DNA from: Gyrodactylus bullatarudis
Taxonomy: Eukaryota > Platyhelminthes > Monogenea > Gyrodactylidea > Gyrodactylidae
DNA: 64,000 nucleotides
Direction: 5' to 3'
Assembly (NCBI GenBank): GCA_012064415.1
Contig: SSNU01000032.1
Span: 1-64,000 of the forward strand
Below the pieces are notes generated by a model, which searched no databases, had not been told where the DNA came from, and saw nothing but the letters and a program-made list of their open reading frames with translations. The position numbers were made by a program, and so were the translations under genes. Shown here in pieces: positions 37,049 to 50,427 of this stretch (its first letter is position 1; each line of letters begins with the position of its first letter).

Positions 37049-38821
37049 AAGATTCGTTGACTGAATAAAATCTTTCGAAAATATTATCATTATACAGGTT
37101 CGTTAACTTTTTGATTTCTAATAAATCCTTCACTTTGTCTATCGTTTAGGGAATAAATCTTGCAATTCGGAAATTCAAAAGGTTTTGTTAAGGCTAAAGA
37201 TTTTTTATAAAATAATTTAACAGTGTGGAATCCTTATACGAAAATTGTTATGATTAAAAAAAGAAATTAAAAAATCGTTTTTATAAAATTTTGAATAAAA
37301 ATATTCAGATATCTGGTCAAAGCCTCTCATACAAGAACGGTATGAAAGTTTTTGAATAGATATCAAGTCATCTCAGGATAAGAAAGGTTGTAAAGAATCA
37401 AGAAAAATTATACATTCAAAACAGTTGATGGCGTTGAACGATATTTTTGCGAGGTGAGCGCTCAAAAAATTTACGAGAATGCCTTGTCTACACTGAAATT
37501 TTCGACAGAAATCATCTTAATCCCACTACAGTCCTGGACACGCCGGATACCGATCTATTACTTAAAATATCATGAAAAATAAAATTTTTTGTAACATTTT
37601 AGTAATTCTCGAAGGCACAAGATCTTTTGAGTAAAACAGACTAAATAGGACTTTTTATCACTACAGAGCTGAAAAATACCATTTTTGCCATTTACAGTAT
37701 TGAATGTTCACTTTTTGCAAGTTTTAAGCCTCTTTTTGCTCTATTTGGGAGTTAACCAAGTTGGTTTTTGATAGAATATGTCTAAACATGCCATTTTTAA
37801 TTAATATATTACTGCCCATTGAAGACTTTAATGAAGATTAATTTAACCAGAACTACAGACGATTCGAGCAATTTTTTCGTCCAAGTTATATTTGAACACA
37901 TCTAATTCTGAAATACTAGTTTATTAGAATTATAAATTTTCAGCTAAACGAAGATATTGGTAAGAAAATGTCTGTATTCAAGCAAAAAACTTTTGAAATA
38001 TATCTTGAACCATAATTTTGGTTTGAATGTAAACTATATTCATCTTTTTTTTTCTACTGAAAATATTTTACCTACTTCTGAGTTTTGTTAAACTCATTAT
38101 AAAGATGTACTTTGGAAATTTTCACACCTTAATTGATTAGATAAATCAAATATTATTTCCGTTTCCAAATCATTATTTATATGAAAGTTACTTCCTGAGA
38201 TTTTACTAATCGAGTCTGAGTTCTAACGTATTCTTATTTGAATTTTCCAAAGATAAACTCAGATAATTCAAGCGTACATATTTATCCAGAGTCATTTGAA
38301 TTTAGCAATATCTTTCCTCTATAAGACGACAATCTATTGATGAATAAGTTGATTTGAAGTTATATATATGTGTCAAATGCCTGATGTTTCATCTGACAAG
38401 ATTGCCTTAGGGTTATTTATCTATTCTCACAAAATATTCACGTGAAAATATGCTCAGAACGATGTCAAGTGTAAAATTTATTTTCAGAATCTGTTAAAAT
38501 CATCGATGAGATTTTCCCATCAGACGTTTACTATATTTGGGAAAATATAGAGTTTCCTCAGAAAACTTCAGAGATTTCGACTCGTTTCAATTGAACAAGA
38601 TGGAAATTTTATGAAAATCAAGCAAAAGTTTAATATAGGAAAATTGTTTTTTGAAATCTAAAATCTTCAATAAAAATTAGTAAAAGACGATTTAATAGGA
38701 CAATATCGGATATTGACAAGAATGAATTTCACAACCAGTTCCCCACCCTCCCGAAAGAAGTTGCAATGTCAAAATGAACAAATGGAAGGTCCCAAATAGA
38801 GCATTGTAATAGTATTTATAT
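37049..38821. other. AT-rich intergenic region
   Basis: No exon with supported splice sites, no recognised repeat with both ends, and no RNA gene were seen. Confidence 0.4.
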
Positions 38822-38932
38822 GCTAACCGGGGTAGAGTCTGAAGATACTCGGCAAAATATAACGTTTATCACTCGAATATACGCTTGTTGTTCTCTCACC
38901 TTCCATATGAGTTGAGAATCTAACAAAAAAAA
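38822..38932. repeat. Solo half of the 238-bp fold-back MITE, copy 1
   Basis: GGGGTAGAGTCTGAAGA, AACGTTTATCACTCGAATA and CCTTCCATATGAGTT match one arm of the element at 3111-3348 with substitutions. The inverted partner arm is absent. Confidence 0.65.
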
Positions 38933-39639
38933 CTTTATTCAGATTTAATAAATCAATTCAGCATCTTTATTGGAAGAAATAATGTTGTTTCAAGTTAAAT
39001 TCAAGAAAATGAAATATTAAAACGTATTTTTTTGAAAAATTTCATAATTTTTTTCACCTTATAAGTTATTTTGGTGGGTTATTCTTGAAGATTATTTTTT
39101 TGGATAGGAGATTTTAGTAATTTTGGTAAATATCGCCCAAATGCATGTACAATGCAAAGTGTTATAAACTCCAAATAGTTCTTCTATTGTCTCTAATGGA
39201 CAAGAGTTACAGAATAAAAGCAATGTATATTGATGATGTATTTCCTATCTTTTTTATAAAACAAAAAAACTTTCTACATTGAAATATTTCTGTATATTTC
39301 TAAAATAATCTTGTCATACATTTTTCTCTCGTTCATTTATTCTTCGTCTCTGCTCGTCTAGCAAATGACACATTTGATTACCTAGGTAGAAATGGATTTT
39401 TGTAAAAAAAAAAGATATTTCGTTCCATTCTGACAGGCAAGAATTGTACACGATCCAAACGAGAGAGAATTTCATAACAAGTTTAATGATTGAGACAACT
39501 CTTTTATATATTAAATAATAATTATTATCGTTAATGATAACAAGAGAAATAAAAATCAGAGCTTCCTTGGAAACTTTGGTTGATTTCAAGATGAGAGATT
39601 GACCATAAGTTCCCAATTAGACAAGGAAACTGTCTAGAT

Positions 39640-39936
39640 TAGCACGTCATTTTTCAGGGAAGTCAACATTTTACTGATTTCAACTAGTGAAATGATCAAA
39701 AAATCATGATTCGATTTTTACACGATGATGAGGGCTTTCTCAAAATCTGATTTCCTAGACCAATCGTGATCCAGATTGAATCAAAAAATTGAAATCCGGC
39801 GTTAACTCGAGATTCGAAATATGTCATAATTTTTCCAAATTTTCTTCATATCTGGATTCCAATCAAATTCGATTTCCTGCTGAAAAATATTGAGATTTTT
39901 GTAAAAAACATAAATTCCATCTTCAAATTAACTAAC
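39640..39936. mobile_element. Fold-back element, CTAGTTAATATG family, half copy
   Basis: A diverged right half: TTTTTCAGGGA, CACGATGATG, AAATTCGATTTCCTG and an end near CATCTTCAAATTAACTAA. No left half. Confidence 0.5.
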
Positions 39937-40640
39937 TTTCCATTAGTTAATTACTCTTCTCAAACGAATATTATCATTATTATTATAAGGGAAGAAAAAT
40001 TCTTTCTGATGAGTGAGAACTTTGCGAAGTAAGCAGGAATTAGAAGTTTTTTTTAAATTAATTATAATTGCAGTATTCTCCATTATTCCTGTGTCTACTC
40101 AAGAGACTATTTTCATTTTCTAGGATAGACATTCTCAGAGAGAATAGGGTGGGGTGTACTGGAGATGTACTAAAAAGTCAGAACTATTTGAGCATGCATC
40201 AAAGAAATTTTGAGACTTTTCTGGTTCAATTTTTCTGTTTTTTCTCCCTCTTTATTCATAGTTATTGATGTTTATAATGATCGTTTGATTACAATGTGAT
40301 CAGAGGAGAAAGGAATCACCTAAATTTCCAGGGGAATCGAGGTAGAAATGTGTCTGTTTGATGTATAATTAAAGAATATGACAATTAGACCCAAATTTAT
40401 GCTCAAACTGTATACTCATTTAGATATCTGCAACAATACATTTGTGTCTTTTAACGTAATTAATTTCTTACAATTAATTTACTCTCACAATAATATAGTC
40501 TGATGGGAAATTCTACCATAGAATTAATCAACTTACTATTGAATTTATTATTTGTAAAATATCTTTCAAGTCTAAAGTCTTAAATAGAATGCAGAATCTA
40601 GTAAAAGTAGATTTAACCAGAATGATTCCAGATTTTGAAT

Positions 40641-41157
40641 AATTAAAATGTAAAGATGGAAATTTATGATTTTTACAAAATTCTTTTTTTTTCATCAAGA
40701 AATCGAATTTGATCTAGATTTTTTGGAATCTAGATTATGAGGCCCTCTTTCACGATACGGAGAAAAAAACTATTTTTAAGGAAACTACGGCAAATTTGAA
40801 ATCTTGAAGTAGCGCCAAAATCGCATTTTTTGAACTTTGAGTTGAAAATTTTTGCTGATTTCAATGTGAGAGAGTGATCAAAAGTTGATTTTTAAGGTCA
40901 CAATTAGTAATAAACCGATTTTCATTTTACAAATTTTGATAGATTCGTCATTTTTCAGGGATCTTGATATATCAAATTTGGCGCTACTTCAAGATTTCAA
41001 ATTAGCCGTAGTTTCTTTTTAAAAATTGATTTTTTCTAAATTTTTTTTCTCCGTATACTGAAAGAGGATTTCAAAAAATCTCGATCAAATTCGATTTCTT
41101 GATGAAAAAATAAGAATTTTGTAAAAATCATAAATTCCCATCTTCATATTAATTAGG
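40641..41157. mobile_element. Fold-back element, CTAGTTAATATG family, copy 3
   Basis: Inverted halves around an AAAGTTGATTTTTAAGG centre, about 517 bp, with diverged left terminus and right end CATCTTCATATTAATTAG. Non-coding. Confidence 0.75.
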
Positions 41158-41882
41158 TGTAGAAATTAAATTGTTTGAAGGTGTGAGAAGACAATCTGCT
41201 AGTAGGTTTATTAACAGATCATTTCTTGGAAGTTTATGTACTGAAATATTCAGTTTTATCTAAAAGCCTTAATATCTGAAACTTTTCGTACTTCAAATTA
41301 CACGAAATTGTAATAATTACTAGACTTGGACGAAAATTTGCAAAATAACTTAAATTGCCCATCGATATGATAAATTTAATCTTCAAGTATTTAAATATTA
41401 TTTCACTTCAAAATAACTTTCCATGCTTCTGGAATAAGATAAACTAAATTGTGAAACTTTTTAAATTTAAAACGTTTTTTGACTTATCAAAATTTATGAA
41501 AAACAAGAGAAATTTCGTTTTGAGCTATTGAAAAAAAAAATTTTAATAGGATATAAGGCATTTTTACAACTTTATGTAAAGAAATAATGTGAATTCAATT
41601 TAAAATCATAAACAATAAAAAAAGTTCTAAATTTGAAATTTTTCACAATTTCGTTTGTCTTATTCCAAAAGCATGGAAAGGTATTTTTATCGTTAAGTAT
41701 TGAAGCGAAATTTAGTGGAATAATATTAAAATACTTAAAGATTAAATTTATCATATCGATGGGCGATTTAAGTAATTTTGCAAAATTTCGTTCAGGTCTA
41801 ATAATTACCTTTGCAGAAAAAATGATTTAGCATCGATGTATGTACAAATTATCCGATCATTAATCAACTGATTTTAAATATA

Positions 41883-42833
41883 TGTTACAGTTAAAACCGG
41901 GAATTAGGGAATCATAGAATCAACTAATTAAAATCATGAACCAGTTAAAGTTCAGGTAAAATCATTAATTTCTCCCTGAAATCTACCTGAAATTAAACAC
42001 CGAGAATATACCATTTATATTAAAAATGTACATTGTTTATTATACTAGCATACTTTTTAATTGATTTCATTAGATTTCATCAGAAAACTCTAAAATAACG
42101 TATAAGATGAATCTTAGATCACCTCTAACTCTATCAATTTCGGAAACTCTAACGCGGACAGAGTCAACAGTTTTCAACTTCAGCTAAGCTTCTTTCTCGA
42201 GAGCATCTTGAAAGCTTGTTTCATAAGATTTTGATGGCATTTCAAGCCGTTATTCTCGAGTTGATTCAAATGAGAATCCATATCAAGATCAGTGAATTTG
42301 TCATTATCAAGACTGAATCTAACTGAATTATAATTATTTTCTAAACAAACTTCTACTTCTGAAACTAGGTTTTCATTATTTTGTTCTGTTCGATAAGACA
42401 TCATTCTTCTATAGTGGTGAGGTTAAAGTAAATGTTGAAGTGCACCAGAAATGAAAAATAAATTACACACGAATCAGAATGAAATATTCTTTGGGGGATA
42501 ATCCCTAAATTTACAAACCCTGAACCAAATTCAATTCAAGCATTATTTCACAAAATCCTTCTTTGTAGGGATTGTGAAAGACTCATTAAATCATCATTGA
42601 ATGCTAATCCCTCAAAGCAGGGAAAAAGAACGGGTCTATTGTTAATGTACAATGTATTATAAATAATACATAGCTCATATATTCGTTATATATGCTCGGT
42701 GTATAATTTCAGGTAGATTTCAGGGAGAATTGTGAATGAAAGAGAAATTAATGATTTTACATGAATTTTAACTGGTTCATGATTTTAATTAGTTAATTCT
42801 ATGATTCCCTAATTCACGGTTTTAACTGTAACA
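41883..42833. mobile_element. Non-autonomous Ginger-like element, 951 bp
   Basis: Ends TGTTACAGTTAAAACCG and the inverse, flanked by TATA at 41879-41882 and 42834-42837. The terminal repeats extend inward for over 100 bp (GAATTAGGGAATCATAGAAT, then GAACCAGTTAAA). It contains one minus-strand open frame (42404-42180). The ends and target site match the nested element at 33604. Confidence 0.75.
42180..42404 (-). pseudogene. Integrase-derived micro-ORF in Ginger-like element
   Basis: A 74-codon open frame whose C-terminus LKCHQNLMKQAFKMLSRKK resembles NCTRMKQKADKMIRQKS in the integrase fragment at 34970-35505. It therefore looks like a relic of the same protein region retained inside an otherwise non-coding element. 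The alignment is short, so this is an inference. Confidence 0.4.
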
Positions 42834-43572
42834 TATATACAGAGAAGAAAAAACCCATTGAGCCTTAGGTTTTAAATTTTACTTAGATATGCATAATTTC
42901 ATTTGAAGATTTTTTACGCCAACATTTTTCCATGAATTACTACGAGAAATGATAAATTTTGAATTATTGAACACATTATGATCTCTTTGAATCAGAATTT
43001 CACGTCAAATTAATATTAAATATATTCTAAATACACCGTGAAAAAAGCTGGCCGATTTGGGAAAAATAAACGATTTTAGGGAAAATAGCATATCAGAACA
43101 TCAAAATTTTTTTGATTTAAAGAATCTATTTTAAGCATGAAATGGATAAGTGTTCGAGGAAAAAATTAGCCTTTCTCTGATATACATTTTTTGAATGCTT
43201 TTTATTATTTTATCGTGAGCTGTTTCTTTTTTACCCTGATTTTAAAACTTTTCAAAGAGTTTTGTGCTCTTAAATTATTTAGATATGATTCAATACCTTA
43301 CAAAAGTCAAAAATATATTAAAAATAAGCTAAGATTTATATCGAAATTTCTACATTGCTTTCACTTTCGAAAGCTCAAAATTCTAGATGACCTTTGTTTC
43401 AAGATAGATAAATCAAATTATCCTTTTTGAAATCTTCAATAATCTAATTTTACCATGGTAGGTAAAACAATGAGATATCCAACATTCTCAATTTAAAACA
43501 TTTTATTCCTTTCCTAGAGAGAAGAATGAAAAGAGTAAATTACAATTTTGAATTTGTTTGCATAGAGTTCAG
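42834..43572. other. AT-rich intergenic region
   Basis: Contains only a 79-codon frame of low-complexity composition (43191-43430) that I do not consider coding. Confidence 0.35.
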
Positions 43573-43802
43573 TGCTGAAACTATGGAAAAATGGTCAGGA
43601 TTTTTTGGACAATGCAATTCTGGTGCGAAATTTCATGCTAATTCCGAATCTTGCCTTTAAATTTAAAAGGCAAAAATGGCGAAATGTCTTTTTTTATCGG
43701 GTATTATTGATAACAGCAACAAAATTAGTACTAATAGAAAGAAGAATAGATAAGGAATCGAATGGTTACCCTTTTATAGGTATCATCCAATTAACTGTTC
43801 CC
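43573..43802 (+). CDS. Possible internal exon, PH-domain-like pattern
   Basis: An open stretch of 76 codons bounded by TTCAG and a CCC/GTAAGA donor. The sequence KWRNVFFYRVLLITATK followed by PFIGIIQLTVP has the hydrophobic spacing of the first strands of a PH domain as in Dbl-family exchange factors, but this is a weak resemblance. No neighbouring exon was found. Confidence 0.25.
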
Positions 43803-45263
43803 GTAAGAAAGCGCAGAAGTAAAATATATGCAAAATTTTCATTTTCAAAAAATACTAATATTAACTCCAACTTCATTATTCAATGAAAACATGTCCTGAA
43901 CGAGAGGAAATCAAATTGCGCAGTTAATGTTCTTTGTTTATGACAGCATTCTTACCAAACTACCATGAGAGTAATAACATCTCACAAGTCATCAAATAAT
44001 TAGTTAGAAAATGACTAAACCAAGAAAACGTTTAGAATATAACTAACTGGAAATAGTTCACAAATCGAAAAAATCTAAAAATTAGGGCAATTCTGTAATT
44101 TTGAGTTCAAAGAGTATATCGATTTCGAAGATTTGGAGCGATTAATTCAAATGGTTCGAATTCTAACAATATTAACGAATTTTTTGAAAGAATGGAAAAT
44201 TGAGGCATTTTTAAAAATTCCAAATGTTGCAAAATTTCATAATGGGATCCGAAATTAATTCGCGTTTCTGAATATATCTGGAGAAAAATATTGAGTTTTT
44301 AGTAAATATAGTGTTCTCTCATCTTTATATCAACCAGCTTTAGGTTCTCGCAAAGATCGATAAGTTTATACTGCCTGATTGAGACAATTCTATGTATTAT
44401 TAAAGATTTAGCACTCTTCTAGGAAATATTATCTCTCTATCTCTGTTTTAATAATGTCAGAGAAATTTAGTCTCATCTCATCTTATGTATTGAAAATATT
44501 TAATGATTAATTAGAATTATTATTGTGAAAACAAAATGGAACTGAAAATGGAACTCCCCATTCAAATGATTTATAACATTTATTTTATTTCTATAAACAA
44601 CAATAGATGGAGAATTCTTGAGAGATGAATGAAAACTGCTTTTAATTATAACTCAAGAAACGTCTCAATGTTTTTCCCACACTCTAAAGTAGAGAGGAAT
44701 CAGTAAAATCGTAAAAAAGATATAAATTTTATTGCTTCATGTCCAGTTTTTTGAATAGTTTGAATAAGAAGTAGTTATTTCTCTGGAGAAAAAGAGGGGG
44801 TTTTATCATTGTACTCCTATGTAAATGACAAGATATTCCTTGAGATGAGAATCAAGACGGAATTCACAACGTTTGCATGCGGATAAATCAAACTTGATGC
44901 TTGAGAATTCCAAAATTTCCTTCCATCTCGTTCATCGAATTTAATAATTCACCTAATTTTTCATGGATTTAAAAATTCTAGCCTTTTAGAGTTAGTTGAG
45001 TTTAAAGATTAATTCAGTTTTTAAACATCCAAAATCAAAAGAACTCAACCCTTATTCTCTCAACGCCATAAAACTAATCTCATCGATCTGTTACACGAAC
45101 CAAGCGTACCTGAATTCGGAAACTTTGTAAAACCAGCCTTATTCCAGCAAGAATATGTTGAAAAAATTTTAGATGCATAAAAAACTCGTATAAATTAAAA
45201 AAACAAGGTTGTGTTCTCAAATTTCTTTATTATGAAAAAAAATATGTCGAGAAAGCTCTTTAA

Positions 45264-45843
45264 CGGTACGGAGAAAAAAAATTTAGAAAAAATCAATTTT
45301 TAAGGAAAAATACGGCAAATTTGAAATCTTGAAGTAGCGCCAAAATCGCATTTTTTGAACTTTGAGCTGAAAATTTTTGCTGATTTTTGGGATTACAATT
45401 AGTAAAAAAACCGATTATCATCATACAAATTTTGATAGATTCGTAATTTTTCAGGGATCTTTAAATATCAAATTTCATCGACTTTCAAGTAGGGAAAATG
45501 ATGAAAAAATCAAAATTTGATTTTGACACGATTCTTGGGGGGATTCTTGAAACCAGATTCAGCATATTTAATTGCTTTGACTAATTTTGATCCTAAAAAT
45601 CAACTTTTAATCACTCTTTCACATTGAAATCAGCAAAAATTTTCAACTCAAAGTTCAAAAAATGCGATTTTGGCGCTACTTTAAGATTTCAAATTTGCCG
45701 TAGTTTCCTTAAAAATTGGTTTTTTCTAAAGATTTTTTCTCCGTATCGAGGGCCTCATAATCTAGGATCCAAAAAATCTTGATCAAATTCGAAAAAAAGA
45801 ATTTTGTAAAAATCATAAATTCCCATCTGCATATTAACTAGGT
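45264..45843. mobile_element. Fold-back element, CTAGTTAATATG family, copy 4
   Basis: Lacks the left terminus (starts near ACGGTACGGAGAAAA) but has both inner arms and the right end CATATTAACTAGGTG. Confidence 0.7.
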
Positions 45844-47780
45844 GTGTATAGGGAAGACTGAATTCATGAACATCTCTACAGAATCACATTTAAACGTTTG
45901 TCTCTGAGAGTATCGTACAAAATAAAACTGCATCTAGAAGTTCAAGGCTTTAACAATTTGATTGCAAAAGATTTCAAAATCAATACCAGGAATAGAGATT
46001 GATAATAAGAGCTAAATTAGAGAACGTTTTCCTTATATTTTAACCGCAAAAGTCTTATTAAAATATTCATAAGCATGTCAAGTACCATTAGATGGCGAAA
46101 ACACAACTTTTTAAATTTTCTCCTATTTTGCTCAAAATTCGTCTTCAAAATCAAATTTACACGAAAATGTAAAAGATTTTCAATTATTATAAATTAGTTA
46201 TTGAGTTTTGTTTATTCACCGCATGCTTTATCAAATTAATAAAAACCATCTTCATGTCAATTAGGATTTCGGACCATAAGTTTTATACATCATTCGAATT
46301 CTTCTGAAGAGCCCATTTAGATTCTGACCCAGGCTAGAAATCGAAAATTTGTAAAATCTATCTATTTAGTGTTAATCGGTTACTGAAGTCCTTAAATCTA
46401 TTTGAAATTGAGATCGCTTTTACTGGAGTACAAAACAAGTTCTAGTTTCTTTAATTTGTAAAAACACTTTTCAATCATTTTACATTCAAACATGGCCGTG
46501 ATTCAACTTATCTCGGAAGCATATTTAGACCTAGGAAAATAAATTGATCGGCGGAAAGATTACACGATTTTTAGTTAGTAAGTCATTATTATTTCTGATC
46601 TCCTAATGGACTTCAAGTTGAAAAAAAACGTCAATTTTTCGGGAAATTTGAGATTTTCGTTTAATTAAAAAAGTTCATCTTTATTTAAACTATAGTTTTG
46701 CTTATTTTCAAGGAGTCTTATACAAATCTTTAAAAGAATCCTTTCCGGAAATTTCTAAAGTACGCATCTCTAATAATAATACATTTTGAACAAGAATTCC
46801 ATAGATTAGAGAATAAATCTATCAGTAAAATTTGATATTTATTCATTATGAATATCTCTGTATTCTAAAACAGAGATAACGGAACTCATTCGTTCTAATA
46901 ATTTTTATGTATACAGTATTTGTCTGAAATTAGATTTATTCATAAATTTTATTTGAATATTTAAATATGCTTTTGAGAATTGAAGATTGCACATTTATGA
47001 ATGAAATTTTTGAAAAATACTCAATTCATTATGAATAATTGAGTAATCTTGAGATGAATCTAACAGTCAATGTTTTTATCTATTCTCTTGGTTTCAATTT
47101 GATTCTCCTCCCCTAACTGCAAAATGTGTATTCAAAAAAAAACAATTCAGCGTATTTTTTCACTTTCCTCAGATCTCAGAGGATAAATATACCGTATTAT
47201 GTAAATAGAACAAAAAGTTGAATTTGTTCTCAATTTCTGACTCATTTATTTATTCTTTATTAAAAAATTAGAGTTCAGAATTTTCAATGTAAATAATAAT
47301 AAGGAGACGAAAAAACAATTTGAATTCAACTCACATGAATCAAATCTTGAGAGGGTGGGCAGTTACTTTTGTTTTCTTGGGTAAGAATGATTCAATGTTT
47401 CTTATGAAGCTATTCCAATTCTACATGCGAGTAGTTTTTCTTAGTATCACACTGCAGTAGATTCTTCGTCCACACTTGATATAACAGGAATATAATACAG
47501 TTAATGTGAATTGAGAACTAAATTCATATATATATTCATGGAAAAAAAGTTTTTGTTGATTAATTACAATCAACCAATGAGAATCGAGGAATATCATACA
47601 GATCCTAAAATATATGTTCATTTACAAACTTGATCAATTGTAATGCTCTCTTTTTTACTTCTATTCCTATCAAGTATAAATATAAGGTTCAAAAAATATA
47701 TAGGCGTCAAATTCCGATATCACTACAATTATGAATTTTTATTTCATCAGAAATATTTCGTTCTATTTTGGTAATGGATT
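45844..47780. other. AT-rich intergenic region
   Basis: A TIR-like CATCTTCATGTCAATTAGG at about 46248 is the only recognisable repeat end. No gene supported. Confidence 0.35.
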
Positions 47781-47795
47781 AGGCCATTTCGCTGA

Positions 47796-48044
47796 ATGTT
47801 ACAGCTTCTTAATGAATCCCACCGAGGCTGGTACGAAAGAAACTCAAAAACAGCGACATGGGCACGAACGAAATATTTCTGGTTAACCTTTGTGAATATA
47901 GGTGCTGTACTATTCATTTATTTCATTATTATGAGGACATTTCCTGGACAAAAGCGGAGTTGGCCATTTGACCGTTATCTGCTAGTGATAAAAATTCCGA
48001 GAAATTCGTCAACAGATTGTTACTGTAATGAGTTGCGAAAATGA
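47796..48044 (+). CDS. Possible exon with one membrane helix
   Basis: The open frame follows a TGTTACAG acceptor-like site and ends TGA. It contains SHRGWYERNSKTATWARTKY, then a helix (WLTFVNIGAVLFIYFIIM) and a basic/cysteine tail. Base composition is more gene-like than the surroundings. Family not recognised; no linked exon identified. A terminal exon of an unseen gene and a transposon relic are both possible. Confidence 0.3.
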   Translation: MLQLLNESHRGWYERNSKTATWARTKYFWLTFVNIGAVLFIYFIIMRTFPGQKRSWPFDRYLLVIKIPRNSSTDCYCNELRK

Positions 48045-49060
48045 TGTCATGAAATTTCTTAAATAATCAAAGTACTCTTAAGTATAGGTCCGAACGTAAT
48101 AGAACTAGTTCTGAACTAGTTCTAGGATTTCAAACAAATGATTTTCCTTTCATTTTCTACTTTTGTTTTAAAATTTTAATTTTTTACGAAATTCAAAATA
48201 ATTTATTCTCTATAGTAATCTTTGCAGCGACGAAATTGTTGGCAAACCAAAATCTATAAATAAAAATCTCATAAAACATGTGATTAACAAACATTCTGTT
48301 GAGTTTTGTGAGAGTTATATCAGTTATTCTGTATCTGAAATAATACCTTATTCACAACCCGAAATGAAGGACTGAAATATATCGTGAATCTATCAGTATA
48401 ATACAATCTTTTTAATAAATCATTCTTCTATCCTAACTAATTTATCACTGATTATTAAATAATTTTGAAACAAAAATATTTATATTTTTTAATTCTTATC
48501 ATTTCTTTATTTCTCGGAAAACGCGCAATGAATGAATGTCACAAACAGTTCGAACCCTTACTCTTAAGTAATAATTTCTATGGGTCTAACAAGTTATGTG
48601 TTTAGAAGAATTATAAATTTCAGTTAAAGAAAGTTTCCATTTTTATCTAAGAAATTCAATTTTTATTTTTTCCCTGGGAAAAATAATAAATTTTATGCCC
48701 TTTGATCAGCAATATTAGTAAAGATAATTAATTTCACTTAAATTTGACTCATAATATAAAAGATATTCTAAGATGTTATCAACGCTTCTTTGGGTATAAT
48801 CAATACAACTATTATAATATTATTTCAAAAGTTATGACAGGGCATTCATTAAACAAGAAAAAATTCAACTTTTTTTTAAGGTACATTCTTAGAGAAGTAG
48901 TGAATTGAGAAATCTCAGTGACTTTTGAGTACTCTACTGGATCAAATGATCATCTAAAGAAGGATACAGTGGTGACAAGACACATCAATCAGGAAAATTG
49001 AGTTTCTAATTACTCAATTCTGTATAAAAATGCTTGTGATGACAGTACAGATTCATCAAT

Positions 49061-49516
49061 AGAGATGTAAGGAATTTTACCCTTTTTTTAAATCAAATTT
49101 TTCCGTGAAATTTCCACATATAATTTTGATAACAATGATGTGTGAGATCTAAAATAACTGAAAATTCGTTTACAATCCCATGCATAGTCGAGCATTGCCC
49201 ATTTTCCCTAAAATCTCTTGTAGGCATATTGAATTAACAAAATTTAACAGAAATGATCCTGACATGATTCTATTACTGTTTTCATTGAAAAAACCTTGAA
49301 GCTTTACCAGCAAAAAAGATATTCAAAATTTTAATGAAAACGTAGTAAAAATTCATTGAAAATCTAGAGGCTTTTTAAAAAAAATTCTGATTTTTAATCT
49401 CGAATATTATTTATATTATCACGGACAAGCATTTTGATACTTGATCTTATATAGAATAATGTTTAGAATTCATTTTATTATCATTTGAGTAGGTTGAAAA
49501 ATTTGTTACATCTCTT
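49061..49516. mobile_element. MITE with AGAGATGTAA ends, copy 2
   Basis: About 456 bp, homologous to 25822-26213 with an extra internal segment of about 60 bp. It has the same short terminal inverted repeats. No clear target-site duplication was read. Confidence 0.75.
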
Positions 49517-49566
49517 GTTACAGACCTGTGTGTTCGGAAAAATTATAATCTTATAATCTTCAATTA

Positions 49567-49757
49567 CCATGGCCTTGAGCTTTTTCACCTTTCTCTTCAC
49601 CGTTTCTATTTATTGAAGAGTTTTGGTGTTTTCCGAAAGGTGTGAAAATGGAACAGTTGAATGTTAGCAAAAGAGTAGTGAAATGACTCATCCAGATGGT
49701 CACTAGGCTTGTTATTTGTTTGTTTTGGGGGTGAAAAAAAAGACTCCCTACCCCGTG
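49567..49757 (-). CDS. Possible exon, minus strand
   Basis: A less AT-rich segment with an acceptor-like CAAGTTCAG and a GGCCATG/GTAATT donor-like end. One frame reads HGVGSLFFHPQNKQ...TPFGKHQNSS...GEKAQGH; another frame is also open for about 50 codons, which weakens the case. Not recognised. Confidence 0.25.
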
Positions 49758-50427
49758 ACTGAACTTGGGAAAAGCTATTTTTTCGATAAAATAAATTTCA
49801 GCAAAATAATATAAATTTGAATATCTTTTGATCCGAAGCTTTGTACGATCAACCAAGCATAGAGAATTATTCAGCAAAAAAAGCTCTTTCGAATGGATAT
49901 TGATAGAAGAAAATTTTCAATTTATGTTCAAAAAATCTAAGTTTAGTATGAAAACCCTACTCATAAGTATGATGATGATTTCGTAAACTAAATTAAAAAG
50001 GGGCAGAGGGAAGAGGGTAATTTTTGGTTCATAAGTCACAGGTCTAACTGTAATAGGTTCCAAAGTTTTTTTTTCCAAATTCTAAATGCATGACAAGTTT
50101 TATTTTAAGGCAATTTCACTCAAAATGAGCAATAGCATAGGCAAAATAAAAGATAAAATCGGCAATCAACTCAAAGACAAGGCATTTTATTTAATAGTCG
50201 TGTGATTTATTTCCGTTGATATAAGAGAAATTTCACACTCGGAATCCATAGAGATCATTATTTATGTAAACCTCCGAGAATTTTCGAAAAATTGTTCTTG
50301 AAAAGTTATCCCTACTCAAAAATTAGATTCTCCGAATTGTTAATTGTTTTCTTGAATCGGTAAAAGTTTTGATTCAGATTTCAGTAAATTTTTCAAAAAA
50401 GAATTACTACAAAAAATTGAATTAAAG

